64,000 bases of DNA from the NCBI RefSeq assembly GCF_027744825.2, contig NC_071336.1, forward strand, positions 27,746,501 to 27,810,500, given 5' to 3'. Within the stretch, counting starts at the first letter, position 1; every line of letters begins with the position of its first letter. Shown here piece by piece: positions 32,265 to 45,563 of the stretch. The position numbers were made by a program, and so were the translations under genes. Under the pieces are notes generated by a model. That model was given only the letters and a program-made list of their open reading frames with translations, made no database searches and had not been told where the DNA came from. This stretch comes from Synchiropus splendidus (taxonomy: Eukaryota; Chordata; Actinopteri; Syngnathiformes; Callionymidae).

Positions 32265-34554
32265 AAAAAAAAGTTATAGTTATATGAAAAACGTTTTCAG
32301 GAAATTGATAACGGAGGATTGCATTTGGGTGGTATTCTGGATTACCATCTGGCTCCGTTGATCATTTGAGGGATTTGGCGTCGCTCTGTTGAGACAAGAG
32401 CTGCAGCACAAGATTATTTTCCTCTTTGTTTACTGTGAGCTTCGCTCGAGTGAGTTCCAAAACACAGTGGAACTGAAGTCCACCATTCTCTAAAATGTTC
32501 ATGTTCCATGTAATATAATATAATATATTTCATGTAATATTTTTAAAACCTAATATATTAGCTTTCTATGCTGACTGGTCTATTTTCCATCTATACATAT
32601 TTGACGATCTTTGAGTGGAACGTGTTGAACAGAAAATTGCATGAAACTTTATTATATTCAAATGGCTGCCTTCACATCATTTAACACAGCACCTCACAAT
32701 AGTTTCAGCTTGCAAAACATCCCCTTTGGTCATGAAACTTCTTTGTCCAAAGTTCCGGTCGCTCACAATAGTTTGGTCGGATGAGTCACAAAAGTGACAC
32801 TTTATACTGTACCACTGTCAGCGCAAAAGTTTGATCTGAAAAACTTCATTTTGGTATAGATGAGAAGCTTATTCAAACCCTGACCATGAAGGCTAATGCA
32901 GCCAGCGCTTGGATGTTATTAATAAGTCAGCAACAACGTCTTCACTTTGGGCCACACATCTCACACTCACGGCAATATGTGAAATTACAGATGCGTACTC
33001 TTGATAAACCGCTTTGGAAAGCAGACACAACTGCAAAATTTTGTCTTCAAAGTTATTGCTTGCTTACCTTGGAAAAAGTACAATACATATAAATCAGCAG
33101 ACTTTCCTCAGCTGGGATCAATAACGGCTCGATACGTCCTCAAGCCTCCTGTGTACTAATGGCCAGATTCAGCTGTCAAGAAACAAACAACACTCCTGCA
33201 GCAGAAAGAGGGTTCCTCATCAGATGTGCCATCACTTTCGGACGGGACGAACGCTGACTCACTTGTGACACCCTTTCAGCTCGCCGCTTTAATAAAAGGA
33301 GCGTAATTATGGCGAAGAATACAGCACTTAATTCCATTTTCTTTTTAAGACAAATTTAATAATGGAAGGGGGGAATGGAATTTTCCACGTAAATCATTTT
33401 CATACATCGGTGTAATGAAGTTCACTCCCTTGTTGGCGCTAAATGTCACACCCTGAGCGCCGAAACATTGTGCTTTTCTCTCAAACCAATTAATCTTTGG
33501 GATGAACTTCTTCCCTTTTCTAATAACAAGATCTCTATTTTTATCAAGCGGCAGTTTCCATCATCGGCTGAAATATTATCACAGCTCTTGTCCACTGCCG
33601 GCCCTTTGTCATCGACATCAAACTAGACTTTCTTTTTTAAATTTTGTCTACCATTGCTACAAGTAATAACAATGTTATATATTTGTTTTTTCACGTTTCA
33701 TGTAGTTTGGAATCAGAAATGTGAAATAATAAATGTGTTGAAAAGAAATTGTGGCTTTGATATGAAGAAAAATCCTTACAAAACAATCCAGGGTTCTCTA
33801 CAGTGCTTTAGCCCGATTTTCCAATCGCCCTAATGTGAGTGAGTCAGAGAGCCAAGCTAATCCCACAAACGTTCACTGGGTGACAATGGAAGTGGAGGGA
33901 TGTCCTTGTTTGCCACATACGGCAAATGTGCAGTGTTTGCACAAGCATTGTCTTTCTGTTGCTAAAAGGGAACAACGTCTGAAGAATATCATCTGGCGTT
34001 CACTTTAATAAGCAATTATTGTGGATTCTTCCTCAAACAAAAAATGCCGCCTCCCCCCTCCGTGCCATTTGAGGGGCCAGACGTTGAGCTCCATTGTGCA
34101 AACTTGGTGACAACGTCTGGCCCCTGGTACGGTACATCTGGAGACGTGTGTCAGCATTTTGTGAAAGAGAAAGCATGACTCATCAGAGAATTTAACACCA
34201 TGTCAATATAATACCAACCACATTCTGTTCACCCCATGGCTGTCGTCCATGGCGTCAGTCAGAATGGGCCCAATATAAGGGCCTTAATATATGGCATTGA
34301 ATGCTGGAAACAGTGTAGAATCTAATTTGAGGTGACTTTTGAGAACATTTTTCATCCATTTTCGAGCTTGCTTCTAGTGTTAGTGAAGATATCTTCCACA
34401 CAGTCAGGTGACTATGTATATGAAATGCTACTCTTGTGTGGTCATCAGGTTTCATGTAGTTTCACTTTGACCGCTCATTTCATGTGTTCGGGACAATAAA
34501 CCTATCATGCTCGCGGGACAAATAATCACGTGAATATATGTATGTATCGTATTA
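32265..34554. other. Intergenic or intronic DNA, candidate regulatory block
   Basis: 32510-32540 is a short aatat array. 33270-33520 contains cgtaattatggcgaag, cagcacttaattcc, aaaccaattaatctttggg and gcgctaaatgtcacaccctg, again enhancer-like in composition. No gene recognised. Confidence 0.4.
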
Positions 34555-35012
34555 TACTCCAACTGTTGTACAAAGGGGTGGTGAGGCCAGCAATGTTGTA
34601 TGGTTTGGAAATAGTGGCAATGAGGAAAAGACAGGAGGCAGAACTGGAGGTAGCAGAGATGAAGATGCTGAGCTTCTCTCTGGGAGTGACCAGGATGGAT
34701 AGGATCAGGAAGCAGTAGATCAGAGGGACAGCACGTGTCAGGTGTTTAGGAGACCAAGTCAGAGAGGCTAGATGGAGATGGTTTGGACATGTACAGAGGA
34801 GAGAGAGCCAGTACATTGGTAGGAAGACGTTGAGGTTGGAGCTGCCAGGCAGAAGGTGGAGAGGAAGGTCAAAGAGGAGATTGATGGAGGTGGTGAAGGA
34901 GGACATGAGGTTTGTAGGTTTGAGAGAAGAGGAAGCAGAGGACATCGGAGATGGAGGAAGATGATCCACTGTGGCGACCCATGAAGTGAGACGCTGAAAG
35001 GAAAAGAATTGT
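34555..35012 (+). mobile_element. LINE reverse-transcriptase C-terminal fragment
   Basis: Plus strand encodes LLYKGVVRPAMLYGLEIVAM, RKRQEAELEVAEMKMLSFSL and GVTRMDRIRKQ before a stop. After it, in frame-shifted pieces, come REARWRWFGHVQRRESQYIG, RKTLRLELPGRRWRGRSKRR and VVKEDMRFVGLREEEAED. This is the end of a non-LTR retrotransposon polymerase. The 3' end is tggcgacccatgaagtgaga then cgctgaaaggaaaag. It is 5'-truncated and inactivated by a stop, and is the best preserved of three copies of this family in the window. Confidence 0.85.
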
Positions 35013-36250
35013 ATTATACCCCATATACCAACTTTAATTTAAGATAAAATGTTTTGTTTCTGGTTTGAACCAACTCATTAAAGTAGCCAACTGGCTCATA
35101 CTGACCATTTTCTTCATTTGGCTTCTTTGTGGATTTCAATCTGAGGCTTTTTCATCTAAAATGTATTTTAAGCGATCATAAACTATAATATAATTGGCAC
35201 CTGGATGGCATGTCTAGCCTTAAAACGAGAAGGGCTCTGATAATCATGACCAAACCAGAGTGTCAGACCGCCACTTCGTAGCTTTTCTTTCGTTCATGAC
35301 AGAGAGAATGACTTGACCAGTTGTTAAAGCAGCATAAATGGAGACGCGAGGGCGGTGTGTAATCTCTGTCCCAATGCTCTCGTGTGAGTCTGCCTGCTAA
35401 TGAGAACATTAAGGGAACAAGTGTGAGGAGGCTTCACCTTGAAGAACCAATGCTTTTTCCTCATGAGCCTTTTTTTGGGCTGTAATTAAATAAAGTTGTT
35501 GCTGATGACAGTAATATGGTGAATGGTTATGCAGCAGCAGCAGGTGCCTCCAGGCCTTTTCTTTTTTTTTTTTCTTTTTTAAACAGTTTTGGAAATAAAT
35601 TACATGCAATAACAAGAGGTCGGCGCGCCCCGAGTTGGGCCACAATGAATGACCAGGCTTCCCCCCACATTCATCATATTGATTTCTCTTTAATGATATG
35701 CACAAGAAAGTAATTCCCTTGTCTCTGCATTGTCAGCGGTGACTAATCAAATTTTGCTCAGACAGCCAATTCCACGGCTCCAGTAAATGGTTGTCTGCAG
35801 AGCCCGCTGGTCCAAGTGACACAGACGTCACCTAACAGCTTGTACAGGTGCAATCTCTTCCCCTGCGCGTAGAGCTGGAATACTAAGTGTGAACTTAGCG
35901 CTGGGCGTCCTTGCTGCTTGTTTGTTATGCACAAGAGTCATGGGCGCTGATATTAAATGACAAAATGGCCACACAAAGCGCCCACTTAAGGAGAGAAGTT
36001 GCAGAGATAAACAGAACTTGCGACTTTGTGCCTGGGTTTATCAGGCGGCCATGCTGTTCGTTGGCGTCTGGTGACGGAGAACCATACAGTACCAGGCAGA
36101 GTCAACCCCCTTCTCCATGTCTTTTTAAGCATGGGGTGAATTTTTGTTCCTGAATTTTGCAATGAATAGAGACACTCCAGTTAGATGTTTCTATTCTCTA
36201 AAGCAGTTCTTGTAAATGACTTTTTTTGCGCTACTCATCTCTTGCATGTA
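35013..36250. other. Intergenic or intronic DNA, candidate regulatory block
   Basis: 35590-35770 holds cgcgccccgagttgggccac, cacaatgaatgaccagg, tctctttaatgatatgcaca and gcggtgactaatcaaatttt, enhancer-like. A T-run lies near 35558-35580. No gene recognised. Confidence 0.4.
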
Positions 36251-36964
36251 CAGTGGTACCTACAGTGGACCACAATCCGTTCCAGACGGATGTTTGAGAA
36301 GCAATTTGTTCGAAATCTGAATCGATTTTTCCCATTACAATTAATGGAAAGAGAAATAATGCGTTCCAAGCCTTAAAATAGGCTTTTGTAGGAGTGAATG
36401 TAGAGTGTGTGCTGCAGGTGCGCTGTTCCTCTATGTGTGTGGCCGCTGCATGTGGGAGGGGTTGCCGAGTGAGTGACGTCTCTCCAGAAGTGAAGAGGTG
36501 CCCGGTGCGTGTCCAGCTCTGAATGTGCGCTTCTGTGCAGTTTGGCTGTGACAAAGTCATAAACCAAGTCACGCTCTGTCCCAGACTCGCCTCATCCCTG
36601 TCCCAGCTCCAGCCCACAACAGGACATCAAACCCTGGAGTGAGCGCTCCAGCACCTCCCCTGTGACACTCTACCACGGTCCAGTGTGGAGACAGGAAAGG
36701 TTTTACACCTCAATATGAGGAAAAAACACTCAGTAAATGTAGCTAACAGGACACGTCTGCACACAGAGGCTGCGTTATACACAATAGCAAAGTGCGTCGT
36801 GGGTCAGCTGATCGGTCCGCACACGTTATGCTTTTTCCGTCTTTTTCCGGGGGCGTTCGAGTTCAGGATTTTCGTTCGAAATCAGAAGCAAAAAAATCTC
36901 AAAATTTTTGTTCGAACTCCGATTTGTTTGAAGTCCGGGATGTTCGAAAACCGAGGTACCACTG
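36251..36964 (-). mobile_element. 714-bp Tc1/mariner-type element, copy 2 (inverted)
   Basis: Same family as 31326-31912, reversed. Left end cagtggtacctacagtggac, right end ttcgaaaaccgaggtaccac then tg, flanked by TA at 36249-36250 and 36965-36966. It keeps about 130 bp more than copy 1, including cagactcgcctcatccctgt and ctgcgttatacacaatagca blocks, so copy 1 is an internal deletion derivative. The left terminus is damaged: tacagtggacc replaces part of the usual tcggttctcgacc. Confidence 0.85.
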
Positions 36965-39900
36965 TACTTTGAATTGTACCCACACCACACTACCTGAGGG
37001 ACCACACAACCTCCGGGACTAAAAATCCATCCCGCTGGGAGCCTTGCCAACAAGGGAGAGGAAGCTTGGTTTCTGGGTTAGGAATTCAAATTTGCTCACA
37101 AGCAAATCACAATCCAAGAAGCCTTAAGCTTCGGACTTTGCTTTAGTGAAGTTGCAGGATATTGGCCTGTTATTCTACAAATAAGACATTGTAATATGGG
37201 TACTTGTTTGGAGGTTTGTTTCCACGATTTGGACACACTCTCAATCTCCAAATTTATGTCTATTTTAAACAATTAGAAAACACCAAACCACAATGTGGTT
37301 TTGTTTCCCCAATATTGTTGGCTTTCATTCATTCTTATCCCCATAATTTGCATTTGAATATTACTACTGACTGCAATGAACTCAATCGGACAGTAGTGGT
37401 GTGAACGTGCACAACAACCGCAGCAAAGCCATTCTAATGAATGAGGAAACCTACAGAACATTTGTAAATCCAAACTGTCACCAAAATCACCACGCTGCTC
37501 TGGAAAAATAGATCAATATACAACCAAAGACGGGTTTTGCTCTGTGAGCATGTCCCTCTCTTGCTGCCAACTGAAGACTTTGTGGTGTTTCCTGGTCCGC
37601 TATGTGACCAAGGTGAGTGTTAACACACTCGCTCAGACTATAAGCTCTGACTGATGCCTGTGTTCTCCTACAAGAGTCCATCATGGCGAACAACTGGACA
37701 AGACTGAACTTGAAATCCGGTGACATCCAAATTCCAAACTGGTGTTTATGGGATTTTTTTTTTCATCTTCAACGTGTAACCTTGAATACAGAGCCCACAT
37801 GAAAGTTCAATGCTAATTGCCGTCGGCTCATTACTATTTCAGAGGAGGCGTCCATTTATGAAATGCCACTCAAAATAGCATAGCCACGAGCTAATCGATG
37901 TCAGCTGTCTTTCCGTCTGAATGTTTTATTTGCTGTAACTACAGAAACAGAGAAATATGGATTGGGGGCAGGCAGTCGGGCGGCCACATGTGGTTTGTGC
38001 GCTCGGCGCAGGAACACTGAATAGACATTGATCAGCGGTGGAGCGCGGTGTTCAGTTTCCCAGAGACTAAAGCTGCCGCTGAGGCCTACTGGGGCCGAGA
38101 CGTTTGGAATCAACTCATGACCTTTGAGGTTAGCGCTCGACCGGGCTATTGATAGAGGCGCAGATTCGGTTACCGCCTCGGTGGAAGTTGTAATTTATCA
38201 ATTTATGATATTAGAAAAGAAAACCGCAGTGCTGAGAGAGCGGCAGCATGACTAGTACTTATCCCTTCAGATGTTATTTCACAGTGGTGCGTTCCACAAC
38301 GCTATTAAAATCCCCACCACGAAAATAGCAGTATTTATGGGGAATGATGAACCATTTGTTCAACATCTGTATTTGACTATATGTGCATCATAACTGAGGA
38401 GATTATTCAAATTAAAATCAATCATCTTTATTGAATCTTTCTGTGATGTAGCAGATGAATAGATTTCAGGATGCGATTTAAATGCATTTTTACATATTAA
38501 AAAAATCGACTTAATTGTATATTTATATTTGAGTCAAATGTTAATAATGTTAGCTGAAATCATAGGGAGTCTAATTTCTAAAATGCTATTTCATGACGAG
38601 GCTAGACGTTTTCTTCTTTTAACACCAAGTCAAGTGTCATTGCCCTTGTCAGAGCCTCCCAGCAGATGTCACTAAAGGCGTTTTTCTGTAGATCAGGCGT
38701 TTTATTTCTTTAATATGTCCACATTGTTGTGTGGGATTATCGAAAGACTAGACTGCAGCCGATGATGTTAAAGGTGATGTAGGACGGGATAAAATCATTG
38801 TTGTAATCTGTTGTTGATAATAAAGTGCATTGACAGTGACGAAAAACCACCCAAAAAGTCTTTTAGATAATTCAAGATCAAACAGCATTTTGCTTGTCCA
38901 ACCTCTGGTTCACTACAGAGTAATGTCTATTAAACAATGTTTAATTTTAGCGCGTATTCTCCTCATGGCCTCAGCGTTGTGCAGCAACTCCTGACGGTAA
39001 AATGTGCATCAATATGACACCTGAGTGATAAAATCTAGATCCTCCTCCCTTGTCACCTCTCTGCTCTTCATGTTGTCAAAAAGCGCAGCCTTCTTTCCTC
39101 ACGTCGTCGGTCACAGTTTAGCGGATGGAGTCCGTTTGTGGTGTGTAATGTTTTGTTGATGTGTTTTTACACTTGGCTTTTCAGTGATTCGGTGGATTTG
39201 CACAGTAAGTAAGAATGCTTGCTTTATTGCTTAATTTGCATGAAGCAGAAGAGGCTGCCTCGTGGCAAGGAGTGCTGATCCGCTTGGGAAATGTAACACC
39301 GGAACCATGAGTGAAAAACTATTGAAACAGAGGGGCAGTTGCATTATAAGTTTATGTACATTTTAAGAATATAGATCCACAACAGTAGCAAGAAAATGTC
39401 CAACGCCTTCCATCACAATAATGTAGAGGCTGGTATCGCAACAACTTGAAATAGCTTGAATAGTGTGTGCACCCAAATCTGCTACGATCCAGGAGTCCCA
39501 ACAGAACTCGACTCATTTTCAGCGCCAACTTCAGAAGCTGGTGGACAGAAAGCGTGCTTTTCACCAATTAGCTTGTTTAAAGGAATAAGAAACTTTGTAA
39601 ACTCAAGGCCGTGGTTGCACATTCTATATGTCACGAGCCCTCATTATAGATGCTTTACTAAAAAATGAGAGAGCATCTAATAATAATTGGTTCCTGGTCG
39701 GGGCAGAGTTTGGTTTTACAAGCCAAATAAATGCCTCGGAACAAAAGTTCTAGTGAACCTCCGTTTAAGTTGTTGCTGGGATGTTGCTCAGGCCTGCGGG
39801 GCATCATGTAAATGAGAGGAATAATATTGTAACGTGTGATGTTTTTCTTCAAAGAAACATTTGTGCTCATAAATATAAATGATGACACACTTTAAACTTG

Positions 39901-40480
39901 GTGCAAATTCGTTCCGTTTGTGGAAGAGAGAATCATTTTGGTCCCCCAGAATCACCTGGCTCTGGAGTGTGAGGACGGGCTGGAGGATCTGCACTGTGGT
40001 GTTGTGCTTCACAGCTGACGTTTGCCCGGATGTCAACTGGGTAACTTATAAGTGAGAGGATTTTGGCAATGTTCTGTAGCTTTATTTGGATTTACAAGCA
40101 TTAGTTCCCCTCATTGTTTTCATTAGACCAACCGGCGCACCAGGTCATGTGACTATCTCCGGTTAAAACCAAAGAAGCCAGACATTAAGACATGTTCCCT
40201 AAGAAATAATTTCCAATGAATTATTTTATTGTTTCCAGCGTGAGGTAATGGTGACATATGGCGTTTGTTTTCCCTTTGTAATGATCTCCACTGAACATAC
40301 TGTATATTGAAGTCCATTTGAAAAAGAAAATGCAATTATGAGTGAATAATTTAGCTTATATTTAAAATGCTGTCATTGGAATTATTTGTCTCATTTCCTT
40401 TTTAATGTTTTTTAATATCACCAAAATAGTCATATTTAAGTATAAGTACTAACTCAAAATACAGTTTATGATGCCGTTTT
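36965..40480. other. Intergenic or intronic DNA, no gene recognised
   Basis: Three and a half kilobases with only short anonymous frames on both strands. Mostly AT-rich single-copy-looking sequence; 37970-38110 is somewhat GC-rich (ggcggccacatgtggtttgt). No repeat boundary identified. Confidence 0.45.
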
Positions 40481-41007
40481 TATCACAAGGCTCAGAAATG
40501 AGGAGACTCAATTGCAGGAAGTAAGAGAGGCGAGGCAGTTAACAGAACAACACAGCATTTAATAAACAAAAATGTCACAAACGGGACGCAGCCCAAAGTC
40601 CATAACGACAACTAAAGGAGTCTCCAACGGAGAATAAATGACGATCGAGGTCAGGAATTGTCCAAAGTCCAAACAAAGAGTTCACAAGGAGGATCGGGCA
40701 CGAGGAGGAACAGGAACTAAAAAATGAGAAGTCAAAGTCAGGATAAAACTTACAAAAATACTCAGGTGCAAGGCAGTCCAGGAGGAAAAGTAACGATCCA
40801 AAAAATGAAAAGTCCAGCATACCACACATGAAAAACGTTCACAACCTGGCGCTGCACTGTCATCCAGCTACTCCTTAAGAAGCTGTGGAAAATTAGGGGA
40901 AATGAGGTGCAGCTGCCACTCATGCCCGACCTGTCAAGACAAAGCACACACAGGAAACGGGGAAGTGTCCATACAAAATAAAAGCACAACAGGAGGGGAC
41001 ATGACAG
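40481..41007. mobile_element. Purine-rich dispersed element, member 2 (class uncertain)
   Basis: Block order matches 4479-5138: actcaattgcagg, cagcatttaataaacaaaaa followed by tgtcacaa, an A/G-rich body, gaggtgcagctgcc, aaataaaagcacaac and ggggacatgacagt. The two sequences are clearly diverged in the middle. Confidence 0.5.
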
Positions 41008-41966
41008 TTTTGTCGTCACCCTTCATGCCCATCAAAGTGTAATTTCTCACCCCTGATATCAGCAACTCATCTTGTCAAAGAGATAAACATTTACATTTTA
41101 ATTGTTACACGGCAGAGCGCAGTATTCTTTGAGGTGGCAAAAGCAAGCGGGAGCACACATAATTGCTCTTTTGTTCTGTCCTCCAGGCGTTTCCCAGTGA
41201 GGAGGTACGGCTGAGGCCAGCGGCCACACAGCTTGTGTGCGGATGAAACAAGAGAAAATGACTTGTCGGTGAAGACCAGTGTGAGCACAGGAACACTGGA
41301 GGGCGTTTGTTGAGCTGCATATTGTTGGCTTTGTTTTTACCGTATGGGCTCATCAATAATGCAGGGAGACTTAACCAGCAATTACAATGATGAAGACATC
41401 AACATGCAAAACGCCGGGCTGGGAGCCGTCCTGTCCACAAAGACTTTTCTGCAAACGGACGACCGCAGACCGGACAGACTTTTAATTAGCTGCTTTGTAA
41501 TGGAGCCAGGAGGAGCAGATTGGCTGCTTGCTCTTTCAGACCTGGAAAGGTTTATGTGAATTACCAGGCAAGATATGAGTGAACTAGCTGGTGTTAAATT
41601 GGGGGATTCCCTCCAAACCGTCAGCAGTCAAAAAAGGAACTATAAAATTGTGAAACATTAAATACAGTGGTTTAACTTTGATGTCAGTCAACCATCTTGA
41701 CGGACAATGAAAATGAGAGAGTCTGTTAAATGATATGAAAGAGCGCAGGCCAGCTGGACTCGCCAAGGTTCAAAACAACGCCTCTATCTCACTTAAAAGC
41801 AGATGCTGTTGAGTGTGTTTCATAACAATAACCTCGTCCAAGCATTCTTCAAAACTAGACTGTTCCAGTCATATTGGATGTTTGGTTTTCCTGGGACACA
41901 AGTGTTTATCGGCCCATTGCCACTTGGAATTCGGAGAAAAAGCGGCATGCAACGTTTCCCGTAAAG
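41008..41966. other. Intergenic or intronic DNA, candidate regulatory block
   Basis: 41340-41580 contains tcatcaataatgcaggg, cagcaattacaatgatg, cttttaattagctgctttgt and is free of recognisable repeats. A 71-codon frame at 41344-41559 has no known motif. Confidence 0.4.
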
Positions 41967-42163
41967 TAGTGATGGGCCCATGGGACTTTATGAAACAGTG
42001 GCTTTATTTTCAGAGCCCACTACATGGCACTTTCCGCTGTAAAATATTTGGATTTGAACAGACATTTCAATGAAACCTCACGTCGCTCTTAAACCTAGGG
42101 CGCCACCTGCTGAGGCCTGATCATCACAACACTGTTTCATGAAGCCTCATAAGCCCATCACTG
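41967..42163 (+). mobile_element. 197-bp non-autonomous hAT-type element, full-length copy
   Basis: Left end tagtgatgggcccatggg, right end cctcataagcccatcactg, with ttatgaaacagtg/cactgtttcatgaa internal to the ends. Flanks are ccgtaaag (41959-41966) and ctgtaaag (42164-42171), an 8-bp duplication with one mismatch, which defines the boundaries. Same length and order as 9933-10129. The two opposed CTCF-like motifs are at 42017-42033 (one change: cccactacatggcact) and 42097-42117 (minus strand gcctcagcaggtggcgccct). Confidence 0.9.
42097..42117 (-). promoter_or_regulatory. CTCF-like motif inside hAT miniature element
   Basis: Minus strand cctcagcaggtggcgccct is a very good by-eye match to the CTCF core. 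Confidence 0.45.
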
Positions 42164-42189
42164 CTGTAAAGGAACTCTCAAAATGGACA

Positions 42190-42563
42190 TGTTTGTGTGT
42201 CTGTGTATCTGGTTAGAGGACCACCCTCAATCCAGTCTCTATTTGATGTGACTGCACTCATCCCCGCCATGCACTGTTCTCCCTCCTGCCATGCGGCAGA
42301 CGGTTCCGTAGCATCCGATGCAGAACCACCAGATTCAGGAACAGTTTCGTTCCTGGTGCTGTCAGGCTGCTGAACGTTAGACAATAGCTGCAATACTTTT
42401 TATTTGTACATCTTCCTGACTAGTATTTATATTTATTTATTTATGGACAGAAGGTTTTGTTTTTTGAAACCGCAGGCCTCTGACCGAAATTTTGTTGCCA
42501 TAATATAGTGATATGTTTTTGTGCAATGACAGTAAAGAAAGTCTAAGTCCAAGTCTAAGTCTG
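42190..42563 (+). mobile_element. LINE 3' end with AAGTCT tail
   Basis: Encodes LLPCGRRFRSIRCRTTRFRN then SFVPGAVRLLN and a stop at about 42285-42380, a common C-terminus of fish LINE reverse transcriptases. The 3' untranslated part has ttttgtgcaatgacagtaaa and ends in a tandem agtctaagtccaagtctaag at about 42540-42563. Strongly 5'-truncated. It follows the hAT element at 41967-42163 almost directly. Confidence 0.75.
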
Positions 42564-43559
42564 TGAACAATTCAATGATGCTGTTGTTGATCTCTGCCTT
42601 AACAACTCGACGGTTGGTTAGCGACACAACGACCTGAAACACCTCACCCCATCATCATGTGACTATTGGCTCTAATACCTTCTTTCATCAAGCGCAGAAT
42701 TCAGGCACCATTGCTCTCTCCTCACCTGCAACACTTGCTGGCAATCGCTTTGCATATACAGACTCTACGATCAATACGTTATCAGAGAACAACGTCTCTG
42801 GGGGCAACAATTATTTCCGGGATGTCAGCTGCCTTCAGTCCAGCGTCCGGCGAGGCGTCGGTGGGAGTCTTCAGAAGTTGATGGCTGGAGAAGTTTCCTT
42901 TCAAGGCGGCCAAGGCTTTTGCAATGCAAAATACCAGCTTGTTACCATTGCAGCTAACTCAGTGTTGATTGAATCAGATTTCCATACATTTGTCTGTCAA
43001 TATAAATGAATATGGAGGCTTAAATGGTGGGAACACATATATATATTTTGCAGATTTGAAGATATTGGCTTTTTCCAGCCTTTGCGCAGATAGAAAGTGA
43101 CAAGATGACTCATAACACTTTCTCAGTCTCCACACTCTTTGAATCAATGCCTTCTAGCAAGCCACCTCTCCATCAATATGTCGACACTTCCTCTGTGCTG
43201 ACTGCTACCTCGGTTCTCAGAATTTTAACATCACACAGCTCGAGGACCCAGGGACCAGTTTCTTGAAGTTTAAGCTCAGAGAAGGCCTGCAAAGCCTTCT
43301 TTTTTTTTCAATGAAGAAGAAGTGACCTGGAAATTCAGCAGCTTTCTCTTGAGACATTTGATGTGAAGTCATTGTGCAATCTGCAGGTGACAGAGATGGA
43401 GCGACTGTGGTTTAAACATGTGAGAGATGTTTGTTCACAGCCTGCCTCGAGGAGATGCGCTGGTGATAAGTTAGCCAAAAAAATAGTTTGATTCACTCTG
43501 ACAACAGTAATATTTTAACCTTTAGTGTCGCGCCCCAAGTTCTCAGTCAATACTGCGAG
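42564..43559. other. Intergenic or intronic DNA, no gene recognised
   Basis: A 116-codon plus-strand frame at 42659-43009 has balanced composition but no domain I recognise, no partner exon and an overlapping second frame, so I leave it uncalled. The rest is unremarkable. Confidence 0.4.
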
Positions 43560-43855
43560 ATAACATGTCTGCAATTGAAGCAGATGTCCCTGAGAGCAGT
43601 TTCAAATTTTGAGGTGACAGAGCCTTTTGGGTCAGGGCTCCTCCACTCTGGAACAGTCTACCAGAGGAGATGTAAAGCACGACCACAAAACATCTCTGCG
43701 AACATGGTTTCACCGTTCACCGTGGCCAGGCAAGTCCAAACTTATTGTTCTGCCTATAAACCACAGTGAACAGCGTTCTAAATAGAGCTAAATAACTAAA
43801 TAACTTATTATTAATTGTATTATTATTATTGTCTGACTAATAAAGACTATCTATG
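43560..43855 (+). mobile_element. LINE 3' end (L2-like)
   Basis: At 43630-43675 the plus strand encodes VRAPPLWNSLPEEM, the widespread C-terminal signature of L2-type LINE polymerases, followed by remnants and an AT-rich tail (ttattattaattg...ctaataaagactatctatga). The frame is broken by a stop directly after the signature. Boundaries are approximate. Confidence 0.65.
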
Positions 43856-45482
43856 ATTATTATCTGAATTTAAACACAATATAAAAAGTCTGGTTCTAAG
43901 TCTAAATGTTAGCCTGCGTCTTGAAAAGTCTGGGTCTTGACTTGGTGTATAGTCTTAGACAAGGATTTGACTTTGAATCCAAATGAGCTGGATCACCAAC
44001 TCATTGCATACGCACACATACATAACTGTTGGATTGGCAAATACATTCACTGGCATCATGAGCACCAAAGACTTCTGTGGACTCTCATGGATATTTATTT
44101 TTTTAAATCAGACATTAGAAAATTACCATGGTTTTGTTTGCGCTTTGAAGAATGAAAGCTTGTGTTTTGTAGTATTTGAAAATTGGTCCATTCCAGCTTG
44201 GTTATTGATGAGATTAGATTGCCTTTATTATTTGAAGTTTGGGTCTGAGGTAAAAATGTTGAATTTCCCCCACTGGAGACGAATAAAAGCGTATCTTTTA
44301 AATATATATTTTCATCTAGATAATGTTTGAAACACACATAGAGACACACAAATAAATAAATGAACATTAAAAAAACCCCACAATATTTCATGACTATATT
44401 TGAGATTGTGTGAAAAAAATAATATACTCACTCATTTCTTCGAGGTGCAATGTCGATCGCTTTTGTGAGCTGCGTCTGTATGTAGTTAATTCATTCATTC
44501 ATGATTTATTTATTTTTTTACATTTCTAATCAAAAAGAATTCTTGCACTGACACATACTCATGGTGGGTTTGTTGGAACAAGCCTCACAAAAAGAAAGGT
44601 GAGAAATTTCTATTGAATATCTTATTTTTTTGTTTGGTTTTTACCTGTCATGTGATCTTCCTGAGCGACCGTTGTGATCTCTCAATAGGTCAAAGTTAGC
44701 CTTTTATTATAAAACAAAAAATTTAAAAATCTTCACGTTTTTATAAAGAACATGAGAAAGATTGAACACCACCAATCATCATGTCATTCTAAGTGTTATT
44801 ATTCTCGTAATATAATACAAATATATTATTCACTTCAGACAGACTTGAGAGCGAAAATTGATGACACGTCCTACAAGTCAATGAAAGGTCAGGGGAGGCG
44901 GTAAAGTGAAACGACCGTCGACAGGCCTGGTATTGATTATCAGATGTTTAAAGTTAAACATATATATATTTACTCTTTAGCAATTCAAAGCGACAGGTGC
45001 TATGTCTTTCCTTCAGAACAGAATTGTCACAGGGTAGGTTTATTTAACACTTAAGACGGCAGAGTTTTTTCAATGAAATATCCCACTTTGTTATCACTAT
45101 TTCACAAGGATGAAGCATGGAAGGCGCCGGCCATAATGAATTGCTTAACTTACTTTACTTTTCACTTTTATTTATCTGATCCACTGGTGATACTCTTCCT
45201 CAACGCTCAACCAATGATGATGATGATTTATGCTGTGACTGTGAACAGCATTACCACTGGTTTTCACACCAGTACCACAGGTATTTTCTCCCACGGCTTC
45301 GACCACATCTGCCACTGTTTGCTCTCCATCACTGTTTTGATCGTGCCTAGACAAGGTGAAGCACTAGTTTTGGACTGTCAGGGAAAACAGACTCACTGTT
45401 GCGACGCTAGAAGTTTGCACGTCACTTCCTGTCTCTCTGTACTGTAATTTTTTGTACATGGCTTTCTGTATTACGCTCCTAC
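43856..45482. other. Intergenic or intronic DNA with a possible LINE tail
   Basis: 44250-44300 (gttgaatttcccccactgga then gacgaataaaagcgtatc) resembles the 3' terminus of a fish LINE, low confidence. Other open frames (43983-44330, 45073-45447) lack domains. Confidence 0.4.
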
Positions 45483-45484
45483 TA

Positions 45485-45563
45485 CAGGGGTTGGACAAAA
45501 TAATGGAAACGCCTTTGAGCTTTTTTAGCTTTAAGGTGTTTCCATGACTTTGTCCAACCCCTG
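45485..45563. mobile_element. 79-bp palindromic mariner-type miniature element
   Basis: Starts caggggttggacaaaataat and ends tgactttgtccaacccctg, so nearly the whole element is an inverted repeat around gagcttttttagcttt. TA flanks at 45483-45484 and 45564-45565 fit Tc1/mariner target duplication. A second copy is at 62345-62425. It has no coding capacity. The transcript would fold into a long hairpin. Confidence 0.85.

Noticed and set aside
42659..43009. 116-codon plus-strand frame
   Set aside because: No recognisable domain, overlapping second frame, no splice context; indistinguishable from chance.
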